Origin: Candidatus Hydrogenedentota bacterium
GTDB taxonomy: Bacteria; Hydrogenedentota; Hydrogenedentia; Hydrogenedentales; SLHB01
Direction of reading: 5' to 3'
NCBI GenBank assembly: GCA_003557825.1
Contig: PWNM01000536.1
Location: forward strand, 1 to 5,745
Length of the DNA stretch: 5,745 nucleotides
The notes under the pieces are model-generated. The model made no database searches, had not been told where the DNA came from, and worked only from the letters and a program-made list of their open reading frames with translations. A program made the translations under genes and the position numbers. Below are positions 1-5,666 of this stretch, piece by piece (position 1 is the first letter of the stretch; each line of letters begins with the position of its first letter).

Positions 1-702
1 GAATGGTCTGGGAACATGCTGCTTACCTTTGGCGGAGGTAATCCGCGGTATGGTCCTTACGGAGGGATACAGTTCCTCAATGACAAGTTGCACCTGGGAT
101 TTGCCATTCGCACGAATGCCACCGCGACTCCTTTAAACGAAGGTTTTCACTACGCCTACACAGAAGATCCCGCCGGGCGCACAGACTGGCGTCGGCTCAA
201 CGGTGATCCCGTCTCCCTGCCTGTCGCGGATTACAGCCTCCTGAATATCGCCGAGCCGACCGCGCTCGGTGTCGGCGACCGGATGGTGTTCCTGCCCAGT
301 TGGACGATTACGGAAGACGGCAGCATCCACCTCTACGCCGTTGTTTCCGGGACAAACGTCCACATGTTCCGGGGTCCCGACGACGATGAGTTCACGGCGG
401 TCACAGACGGTGTCCCCGACGGCATCATGTCGAGCCAAGTATACGATGGGGTCATTTCCACGCGGGACAACATCGTCTTCCTGCACGGCCTCGAGGATGG
501 GAAGGTGACGCTATACGCAACACCCGCCGGAAAAAATGAATGGGTGCGGTTGTTCATCGATGAAGAAGCACCCGACCGCTACAACCACGGACGTTTCGCG
601 TGGCTCGGGGAGGATTATCTCGTCTTCTACGGCCAGCATGCGGGGGCGTCGGATTCCCTGCCGCTCGATGTCCTCGTGATCCGTGTTGAGCGTGAGGAAT
701 GA
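1..702 (+). CDS. BNR_4-like beta-propeller protein, 3' part (5' end outside window)
   Basis: The frame is open from base 1 (reading EWSGNMLLTF) to the TGA at 700-702, so the gene starts before the window and 233 residues are visible. The ATG at 16 is probably internal. The visible part is made of repeated beta-strand-like units: a Tyr-Gly-Gly-Ile stretch near visible residue 20, LHLGFAIRTN near 30-39, GFHYAY at 48-53, and SIHLYAV and YLVFYGQ further on, each preceded by Asp/Glu-Asp-Gly-like turns. This pattern matches BNR-type propeller blades, especially the BNR_4 family that includes ulvan-lyase-like polysaccharide lyases. The order GG(I/F), a 'HYAYTEDPAGRTDW'-type strand, then a 'GDPVSLP' strand parallels residues 223-277 of the protein at 4069-5535, so the two look like distant paralogues. 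The catalytic N-terminal half and any signal peptide are not visible, so the enzyme activity is unproved. Alternatives are a sialidase-like glycosidase or a non-catalytic glycan-binding propeller. Confidence 0.75.
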   Translation, partial: EWSGNMLLTFGGGNPRYGPYGGIQFLNDKLHLGFAIRTNATATPLNEGFHYAYTEDPAGRTDWRRLNGDPVSLPVADYSLLNIAEPTALGVGDRMVFLPSWTITEDGSIHLYAVVSGTNVHMFRGPDDDEFTAVTDGVPDGIMSSQVYDGVISTRDNIVFLHGLEDGKVTLYATPAGKNEWVRLFIDEEAPDRYNHGRFAWLGEDYLVFYGQHAGASDSLPLDVLVIRVEREE

Positions 703-707
703 CATTT

Positions 708-729
708 CGCCTTGGGTGCCAACCCGGCG
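708..729 (+). other. Hairpin after the first gene, no U-tract
   Basis: CGCC (708-711) and GGGT (714-717) pair with ACCC (722-725) and GGCG (726-729), giving an 8-pair stem with a two-base bulge (TT) and a four-base loop. It begins five bases after the TGA at 700-702. The bases that follow are A-rich (CAAAAC), not T-rich, so it does not meet the usual rule for an intrinsic terminator. It could still be a 3'-end stabilising or processing structure. Confidence 0.3.
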
Positions 730-857
730 CAAAACAACGGCGACCCGTGCGGGTTCCCGGCCGCTTGCCCTGCATGGGACCGCGCATTGATGGAGACGGG
801 AAAGTAAAAAAGATTCTTTCGTAGGCACCAAGTTTGACACGCCAATCGAAACGGGCC

Positions 858-877
858 AGTTTTGTTCCTTTAAAACT
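858..877. promoter_or_regulatory. Inverted repeat upstream of lacI-type gene, possible operator
   Basis: AGTTTT (858-863) and AAAACT (872-877) form a perfect 6+6 inverted repeat with an eight-base centre. Total length is 20 bases, about what a LacI-family dimer covers, and it ends 45 bases before the regulator's ATG. Autoregulation through such a site is common in the LacI family. The centre lacks the CpG typical of many LacI-family operators, and no copy was found upstream of the symporter gene, so the assignment is weak. Confidence 0.25.
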
Positions 878-889
878 CCCAATGGGCGC

Positions 890-902
890 GACTCAACGAG
901 TC
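890..902. promoter_or_regulatory. GACTC-AAC-GAGTC palindrome, possible operator
   Basis: GACTC (890-894) and GAGTC (898-902) are perfect reverse complements around a three-base centre, ending 20 bases before the regulator's start codon. The position would allow a bound repressor to block transcription or early elongation. No second copy was found in the other gaps of this window, and a 5+5 repeat can arise by chance, so this is only a candidate. Confidence 0.25.
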
Positions 903-922
903 ACCTCACACTTATACCCAAA

Positions 923-2035
923 ATGTCAAAACCCCTCAAGTCAGGTAACTGCGGAGAACCTGCCGCCGTCGCCGTCGAAAAACGGGTCACCGTCCGCGAT
1001 ATTGCCCGCGAACTCGACCTGCATTTTACGACGGTCGCCGAGGCGTTGCGCGGTTCGTCGCGAATCAAAACGAAGACGCAGGAGCGGGTGAGAGAGGCGG
1101 CTACACGGATGGGGTACCGTCCCGATCCCGTAATGTCCGCCCTCTCCTCCTACCGGTCACGGCAGATGCGCGGCTCCTACCAAGGTACCTTGGCGTGGAT
1201 GAATAGTTTCGACTCCAAAGATATCCTTACAACCGAACAGACATTCTACGGCGATTGCTATAGGGGCGGGCAGCAACGGGCTGAATCTTATGGGTATAAA
1301 ATGGAGATTTTTTCCATTAATGAGCCACGAATGACAGGCAAAAGACTGTCACAGGTGCTCAAGAGCCGAAATATTGCGGGTGTTATCATCGGGCCGATGC
1401 AGGAAATCACCGACTCCCTCGACTTGGACTGGGCGGCCCTGAACTCCGTGCGGATTGGATACTCGCTCAATGATCGTCGTATCACCACTGTGATCTCTGA
1501 TCAATTCGGCAACACGCAGAGGGTTTTTGAGAAGCTCTACAACGACGGATTCCGCCGGATAGGTTTCGCGTGCCCGGAGTATGTTGACAACCGTGTGCGC
1601 AATAATTTTTCCGGAGCCTACCTCAGCGGCGCGTATCGTTATCAGCGGGGTGTGTCCATTCCGCTCTTCATGGACGAAGAGCCGGAAGGCAGCTCCCGTG
1701 CATTCCTTCGTTGGTATAGGAAATACAGGCCTGAAGTAATCATGGCGGGCGGCCGTTCCATGTATTACAAATTCCTCGTTTCGGAAGGCGTGGAGGTTCC
1801 GCAAGAGGTACAGTTTGTTGCCCTGCATGCGGAACACCTCCGCTCGCCTGTGGCCGGCATCTACCAGAACGGCATGGCGGTCGGCGGCACTGCGGTCGAT
1901 CACTTGGTGGCCATGATTCAGCGCTTCAAAACCGGCCTCGAAACCTTTCCAAAAACGACCATGATTCAAGGCCGCTGGATTGACAATAAATCCTACGATC
2001 CGGCATTGGTGAAGCAAACCTCGAAAGCGGTTTGA
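923..2035 (+). CDS. LacI-family transcriptional regulator
   Basis: A 370-residue cytoplasmic DNA-binding protein, full length for the family. After a loose N-terminal extension of about 20 residues, residues 22-69 are a LacI-type helix-turn-helix: VTVRDIARELDL, then FTTVAEALRG as the recognition region, then the Gly-Tyr-Arg-Pro-Asp-Pro motif at 64-69 leading into the hinge. Residues from about 84 to 350 form the periplasmic-binding-protein-like effector domain, with typical segments such as NIAGVIIGP, FRRIGFACPEYVDNRVRNNF and GIYQNGMAVGGTAVDHL. The effector is probably a sugar from the neighbouring cluster. ATG 923 is the first start in frame before the helix-turn-helix; no Shine-Dalgarno sequence is visible before it. 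The near-constant Thr-Val-Ser of the recognition helix reads Thr-Val-Ala (residues 37-39). Two inverted repeats lie just upstream and could serve autoregulation. Family assignment is secure; target genes and ligand are inferred. Confidence 0.95.
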   Translation: MSKPLKSGNCGEPAAVAVEKRVTVRDIARELDLHFTTVAEALRGSSRIKTKTQERVREAATRMGYRPDPVMSALSSYRSRQMRGSYQGTLAWMNSFDSKDILTTEQTFYGDCYRGGQQRAESYGYKMEIFSINEPRMTGKRLSQVLKSRNIAGVIIGPMQEITDSLDLDWAALNSVRIGYSLNDRRITTVISDQFGNTQRVFEKLYNDGFRRIGFACPEYVDNRVRNNFSGAYLSGAYRYQRGVSIPLFMDEEPEGSSRAFLRWYRKYRPEVIMAGGRSMYYKFLVSEGVEVPQEVQFVALHAEHLRSPVAGIYQNGMAVGGTAVDHLVAMIQRFKTGLETFPKTTMIQGRWIDNKSYDPALVKQTSKAV

Positions 2036-2050
2036 CCCGAGCCGGGCAAA

Positions 2051-2085
2051 GGGTTCCCCGGACCGGATTATACAATTAGGAACCC
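2051..2085 (+). repeat. Inverted repeat after the regulator gene
   Basis: GGGTTCC (2051-2057) and GGAACCC (2079-2085) are perfect 7-base reverse complements separated by 21 bases. The repeat begins 15 bases after the regulator's TGA. It is followed by GGATATCTTTCG, with only a three-base T run, so it is a poor intrinsic terminator. It could equally be a protein-binding site or a transcript-end structure. Confidence 0.25.
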
Positions 2086-2205
2086 GGATATCTTTCGTCC
2101 CGGTATGCCGGTGACACCGTCCTTGTTGATGATGAACTTTGGTCTGACCCGTTTTCTTGTCTAGTCTCGGAACGCAGAACCACGGAGCAGCGGTTCGTCC
2201 GGAAT

Positions 2206-2227
2206 CTCCGGTCCGTCCGATCCGGAG
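2206..2227 (+). repeat. Inverted repeat in the symporter leader region
   Basis: CTCCGG (2206-2211) and CCGGAG (2222-2227) are perfect 6-base reverse complements around a ten-base loop, 65 bases before the symporter's preferred ATG at 2293. A pyrimidine-rich stretch follows (2228-2250). It may be a leader hairpin or a regulator site, and its half-sites are not shared with the repeats upstream of the regulator gene. The rest of 2036-2292 shows no recognisable feature. Confidence 0.2.
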
Positions 2228-2292
2228 TGTATTCGTCTTTTCCATTTCCGCGTAATACTCCATTCAACAACACAGCGCTCAGGCATCATTCA

Positions 2293-3537
2293 ATGCATCT
2301 GGAATACATAACACTGGGAGCCTACTTTATTATTCTTCTCGCCCTCGGCGCGGGATTCGCGCGATTGACCAACAACATGAGCGACTTTGTCCGCGGCGGC
2401 GGCAAAGGCACGTGGTGGCTGGTCGGCTCGAGCATCGTCATGGCGGGCATCAGCGCCTTCACCTTCACGGGCAACGGCTCGGCGGCGTTTGAGGGCGGCC
2501 CCACTTTCCTGATCATTTATGTGGCCAATTGCACGGCCTACTTCATTGGCTGGCTGTTTTTAGCGGCGTGGTTCCGGCAAACCCGGGCGTATACACACGC
2601 CGACTTGCTGCGGGCGCGGTTTGGCACGGCAGTGGAGCAGTTCTCCGCCTACACCGGTTTGGTGCTGGGGCCGCTGGGAGCATCGATCCAGCTCTGGGCG
2701 CTCGCGATGTTTGCCAGCGCCGTCTTCGACTTTCCCCTCGGCACCACCATTATCGTCATCGGATCGGTCGTTTTGATCTACTCCACTGTCGGCGGCCGTT
2801 GGGCTGTCATGGCGACGGATTTTGTCCAAGGCATCATCATGATGGTCATCACGACGGTCGTGGCCATCCTCGCATGGCAACATATCGGCGGTTTCGGAAA
2901 CTTTTTCAGCAATTTCTCGGACCCGCGCTTTGCCGACGACTTCCGGCTGGTCAAAGAACCCGGCCAGTTCGACAACGACCGCTTCACCCTGAAGTGGATC
3001 ATCGTGATTTTCTTCATGGTGATCTACCATCAGATCAGTTTGATTTCCGCCTCGCGCTATCTTGCGGCGAAAGACGGGCGGGAAGCCAAGAGGGCCTCCC
3101 TCCTCGCGTGTATTCTCATGGCGGTGGGCAGCGCGATCTGGTTTTTCCCGCCCATGGTGGCGCGGTTCATGTACGGGGACGAAATCCTTGCCCAGGGGAT
3201 GGAGAATCCCGCCGAGTCCGCCTATGCCTACATTGCCATCAAGCTGTTGCCGAACGGCCTGCTTGGAATCCTTATTGCCGCCATGTTCGCCGCCACCATG
3301 AGCAGTATGGACACCGGCTTGAACCAGCAAGTGGGCATCATCGTCCGCAATATCATCCCGCGACTGCGCTCCGGACTCGGCCTGGATCCGGAAATGTCGA
3401 ACCGCACGCAAATGTGGATTTGTTACATCAGCACCGTTGCACTCGGTATCTTTGTCATCGTGGGTGCTCTACTATTCGCCCTGCAACGCGAAATCATTTT
3501 GTTCGACGCCTACCTCATTATATCATCGATGGTCTGA
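2293..3537 (+). CDS. Sodium:solute symporter (SSS family), N-terminal 414 residues up to an in-frame TGA
   Basis: An inner-membrane carrier that would import a sugar or related small molecule with Na+. An upstream in-frame ATG exists at 2227, but ATG 2293 is preferred: it starts directly at the first membrane helix (residues about 5-24), whereas the 22 extra residues are polar and atypical; no strong Shine-Dalgarno sequence supports either. SSS signatures follow: helix at 41-60, the R-x-x-A-Y-T-H-A-D-L-L-R-A-R-F-G motif at 98-111, Y-x-x-x-G-G-x-W-A-V-x-A-T-D-x-x-Q-G at 163-180, and AAMFAATMSSMDTGLN at 329-344, which matches the helix carrying the conserved Ser pair of the Na2 site in SSS/LeuT-fold proteins. 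The frame ends at TGA 3535-3537 inside a predicted membrane segment, and the same frame then continues as the 3556-4050 piece. Read through, the protein would be 585 residues, close to complete family members. As it stands the product lacks its last helices and is probably non-functional unless the TGA is read through or is a sequencing error. Substrate is unknown. Confidence 0.9.
   Translation: MHLEYITLGAYFIILLALGAGFARLTNNMSDFVRGGGKGTWWLVGSSIVMAGISAFTFTGNGSAAFEGGPTFLIIYVANCTAYFIGWLFLAAWFRQTRAYTHADLLRARFGTAVEQFSAYTGLVLGPLGASIQLWALAMFASAVFDFPLGTTIIVIGSVVLIYSTVGGRWAVMATDFVQGIIMMVITTVVAILAWQHIGGFGNFFSNFSDPRFADDFRLVKEPGQFDNDRFTLKWIIVIFFMVIYHQISLISASRYLAAKDGREAKRASLLACILMAVGSAIWFFPPMVARFMYGDEILAQGMENPAESAYAYIAIKLLPNGLLGILIAAMFAATMSSMDTGLNQQVGIIVRNIIPRLRSGLGLDPEMSNRTQMWICYISTVALGIFVIVGALLFALQREIILFDAYLIISSMV
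3535..3537 (+). other. In-frame TGA interrupting the symporter gene
   Basis: The codons run ATG-GTC-TGA-ATC-CCG-ATC, and the family-like sequence continues without a frame change on both sides (YLIISSMV, stop, IPIGLPMLMGLW). No bases appear missing, so one substitution would explain it, for example from a Gly (GGA), Leu (TTA), Ser (TCA) or Trp (TGG) codon. TGA also ends the genes at 702 and 2035, so it appears to be a normal stop in this genome. Confidence 0.9.
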
Positions 3538-3543
3538 ATCCCG

Positions 3544-3557
3544 ATCGGGCTCCCGAT
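3544..3557 (+). repeat. Short inverted repeat just after the in-frame TGA
   Basis: ATCGGG (3544-3549) and CCCGAT (3552-3557) are perfect reverse complements with two bases between them. A second CCCGAT lies at 3540-3545, so 3540-3557 holds CCCGAT twice around its own complement. The structure starts six bases after the TGA. It could affect sequencing accuracy, polymerase slippage or stop-codon decoding, but it may simply reflect the Pro-Ile-Gly codons. Confidence 0.35.
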
Positions 3558-4050
3558 GTTAATGGGTCTGTGGATCAAGCGCATCCCGTTCTGGTCCTAC
3601 TTCGTGATCTTCGGCGCCTGTATGATTCCGTCTCTCATTTCCTTTTACGATGGTTATTTCAACGACAATCCGTGGACCATTCAGCACCGGGCCATGTGGA
3701 TCTTCATCACGGGTGTCGCCGCGACAATCGCGTGTGTCCCAATGTGGAAGTGGGCCGGAAAGAAGCAGCGGGAGCACATCGACGAGTTCTTCGAGACGAT
3801 GAAAACCCCCGTCGATTTTGAAGCCGAAATCGGCGAAGGCACAGACCGCGCGCAAGCCAAACTCATCGGCACCAGCGCCACCATTCTGGGTGCCTCGATG
3901 TTCCTCCTTCTGTTGATACCAAACCCCCTTGTCGACCGCATGTGGATTTTTGCCGTCGCCGGTTCCGTAACCATCGTGGGCGTCTTGCTCGCGATTTACG
4001 GGCGTCCGGTCAAATTGCTCCACCCCGAGGAGGGCGAATCCAAAAATTAA
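3556..4050 (+). CDS. Sodium:solute symporter, C-terminal piece in the same frame after the TGA
   Basis: This 164-residue stretch is the direct continuation of the symporter, not an independent gene. The first ATG after the stop is at 3556, but the family sequence already resumes at 3538 (IPIGLP). It contains about four membrane segments (fragment residues 14-31, 46-64, 104-122 and 129-149) and a cytoplasmic loop with FFETMKTPVDFEAEIG at 78-93. That loop signature is one I associate with long SSS transporters in Verrucomicrobiota and Planctomycetota carbohydrate clusters. No Shine-Dalgarno sequence precedes 3556, so independent translation would rely on coupling to the upstream stop 18 bases away. 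The frame has no further stops or frameshifts to the TAA at 4048-4050, so any inactivation would be recent. A split two-chain transporter is conceivable but has no support here. Confidence 0.75.
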   Translation: MLMGLWIKRIPFWSYFVIFGACMIPSLISFYDGYFNDNPWTIQHRAMWIFITGVAATIACVPMWKWAGKKQREHIDEFFETMKTPVDFEAEIGEGTDRAQAKLIGTSATILGASMFLLLLIPNPLVDRMWIFAVAGSVTIVGVLLAIYGRPVKLLHPEEGESKN

Positions 4051-4068
4051 CGACTTGTTTTCCGAAAG

Positions 4069-5535
4069 ATGGCCCGTTTAAAAATGAAACAAAGCATTGC
4101 CGCGACTATTTTCCTAAACGTGTTCGCGACACTCTTCTTAACTGGCTGTATGACTGAATCTCAAGACGAAGAAACTTCCGCTACAATTGTCGATCAAATC
4201 GATGTTGCACCGGTATGGTCCGTTCACCAGACCGGCCCGCCGCAACTCCTCACCCGCGACGGACGCCAATATGTCGCTTACTATGATGAAGATCGTTTTC
4301 TGACCCTCGCACAACGCGAACTGGGTTCCCGTCATTGGAAAAATTATCGCTTTCCCGTACAAATGGGCTGGAAGACAGGTAGCCATGCCAGGTTGTCGAT
4401 CGCCCTTGACCGGCAGGGCTATATACACCTCACCTGCTACCGGCGCGGGCTATTGCAAGAACCGCCCATGCCTCCCCGGCCGATCTACTACCGGTCGTTG
4501 GCTCCGCACTCAATCGACGAATTCGAACGGCTTTACATGGTCTCCGAAGCAGAACGCACGGACTACCCGACGTTCATCACGGTCAATGATACGATCTATT
4601 TTTCCTTCCGCGATGGTGGCAGCGGTCAGGGCGACCAACACTTCTACCGCTATGACGAGCAACGGCGGCGATGGGAGAGGCTATTTGACACTCCCTTACT
4701 CGATGGTCGTGGTGAGATGAATGCCTATGTTTACGGAGGCGGGTTTCCGGTTTTCGGCCCGGATGGTCGCTGGCACCTGCTTTGGATGTGGCGAGACACC
4801 CCGGATCATGCCACCAATCACTCCCTTTCTTATGCACGAACGGTTGGGAAAGATCTGACCCAATGGGAAACGGCGGGAGGGAATCCGGTAGAACCCCCCT
4901 TTACCATAGAGAATACCGAGTTGCTGGTTGACGATGCCCCGCCCGGCGGCGGACTGAGCAATCCCCTCAAAGCCTTGAGCTGGGATTCCATGCAACGGGT
5001 CGTGGTCAGCTACCATCGCTTCGATGAATCGGGTTACAGTCAGGTTTACAATGCCCGGTTTGAAGGCGGAAGATGGATGGCGGTACCCTCAACAGATTGG
5101 GACTTTGTCTGGGGTGAAACCTATTCTGGAAGGGGTGCCCTGAATATCGCCGGCACAATTCGCTTGAGCCCGATCGGGCCGGCCGGAAACGGCAAACTCA
5201 AGCAACACGTCTGGAACCGCGAGGTGGAGGCAACCATCGTGGTTTTGGATGAGGAATCGCTGCAGCCCATCGGAAAGGAAGTCCCGCGGACCGCTCAGTG
5301 GCGGAAATCATTGACCCGTCCCGAGTCGGATTTCCGGATTGAACCGATCCCCGATCTGCGCCGAACCAGCGGGCCCATGCAAGTGGAGCTTATTCCCGAT
5401 TCGGGTGGATCGGATGTGGCCGGAACTTCCTACTACCTGCGCTGGGAACACGGCGGCGCGAACCGCGACCGTCCCGTTCCGGAACCGTGGCCCGCCCCCA
5501 CCATGTTGAGGGTTTACAAGGTAAGCCATCACTAA
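4069..5535 (+). CDS. BNR_4-family beta-propeller lipoprotein, ulvan-lyase-like (PL24/PL25 type fold)
   Basis: A 488-residue protein with a lipoprotein signal: basic start, hydrophobic helix, then lipobox LTGC with Cys27 as the lipidation site. An in-frame ATG at 4084 (residue 6) is an equally good start; neither has a well-placed Shine-Dalgarno sequence. The mature part follows the BNR_4 propeller pattern: APVWSVHQTG, RQYVAYYDEDR at 66-76, WKTGSHARLSIALDRQGYIH at 101-120, TDYPTFI at 164-170, FSFRDGGSGQG at 178-188, MNAY at 217-220, NHSLSYARTVGKDLTQW at 250-266, and NRDRPVPEPWP near the C-terminus. By family knowledge, ulvan lyases with this seven-bladed fold use two His, a Tyr-Arg pair and another Tyr. 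His106, Tyr166, Arg181 and Tyr220/222 fit by spacing, but the second His position reads Arg125-Arg126. The protein may therefore be a lyase with altered chemistry, a related glycoside-active enzyme, or a glycan-binding protein. It lies 18 bases after the symporter stop, so the two are probably one operon, and it would face the periplasm or cell surface. Confidence 0.85.
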   Translation: MARLKMKQSIAATIFLNVFATLFLTGCMTESQDEETSATIVDQIDVAPVWSVHQTGPPQLLTRDGRQYVAYYDEDRFLTLAQRELGSRHWKNYRFPVQMGWKTGSHARLSIALDRQGYIHLTCYRRGLLQEPPMPPRPIYYRSLAPHSIDEFERLYMVSEAERTDYPTFITVNDTIYFSFRDGGSGQGDQHFYRYDEQRRRWERLFDTPLLDGRGEMNAYVYGGGFPVFGPDGRWHLLWMWRDTPDHATNHSLSYARTVGKDLTQWETAGGNPVEPPFTIENTELLVDDAPPGGGLSNPLKALSWDSMQRVVVSYHRFDESGYSQVYNARFEGGRWMAVPSTDWDFVWGETYSGRGALNIAGTIRLSPIGPAGNGKLKQHVWNREVEATIVVLDEESLQPIGKEVPRTAQWRKSLTRPESDFRIEPIPDLRRTSGPMQVELIPDSGGSDVAGTSYYLRWEHGGANRDRPVPEPWPAPTMLRVYKVSHH

Positions 5536-5545
5536 GGAACCGAAC

Positions 5546-5588
5546 CACCCGTAAAATAGAAGCCAACATTCCCGAACACGCACGGGTG
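5546..5588 (+). repeat. Inverted repeat downstream of the propeller lipoprotein gene
   Basis: CACCCGT (5546-5552) and ACGGGTG (5582-5588) are perfect 7-base reverse complements 29 bases apart, starting 10 bases after the TAA. No T-run follows, so it is not a standard terminator. It sits 78 bases before the next start codon and could be a leader structure or chance. The rest of 5536-5646 shows nothing recognisable. Confidence 0.2.
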
Positions 5589-5646
5589 AACCACATAAAA
5601 TGAAACTTCCGCCCAACCGCCGACCCGCGTAAATTCGTGAAGTTGC

Positions 5647-5654
5647 AAGGAGGG
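5647..5654 (+). promoter_or_regulatory. Strong Shine-Dalgarno sequence AAGGAGGG
   Basis: AAGGAGGG is an almost full match to the anti-Shine-Dalgarno consensus, 12 bases before ATG 5667. The spacing is somewhat long but usable. It is the only strong ribosome binding site in the window, and it supports a real gene starting at 5667 rather than a chance open frame. Confidence 0.7.
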
Positions 5655-5666
5655 CCGCACTGTTGA

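Noticed and set aside
743..754. ACCCG-TG-CGGGT as an operator or terminator
   Set aside because: The two-base centre makes a poor RNA hairpin, no T-run follows, and no matching site was found at the other promoters. GC-rich 5-base repeats are expected by chance.
834..839. TTGACA as a -35 box upstream of the regulator
   Set aside because: No acceptable -10 element lies 16-18 bases downstream; the best AT-rich stretches are 21 or more bases away.
2071..2076. TACAAT as a -10 box upstream of the symporter
   Set aside because: There is no -35-like sequence at the right distance; the bases at 2047-2053 are AAAGGG-like, and the nearest TTGACC is over 30 bases upstream.
1349..2263. A 304-codon open frame on the minus strand opposite the regulator gene
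   Set aside because: It overlaps a clear LacI-family gene, its translation has no recognisable domain, and it is rich in His/Arg as expected for an antisense shadow of GC-rich coding sequence.
2227..2292. ATG-like start at 2227 for the symporter
   Set aside because: It would add 22 polar residues before the first membrane helix, unlike family members, and the coding-like pattern begins at the ATG at 2293.
3535..3580. Selenocysteine insertion at the in-frame TGA
   Set aside because: SSS transporters are not known selenoproteins, and the hairpin after the TGA is very small with a two-base loop, unlike bacterial SECIS elements. Kept only as a check in the findings.
2529..3821. A 430-codon open frame on the plus strand in another frame of the symporter
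   Set aside because: The translation is low-complexity, rich in His/Arg/Gly and without membrane segments, while the overlapping frame has clear SSS motifs. It crosses the in-frame TGA only because it is in a different frame.
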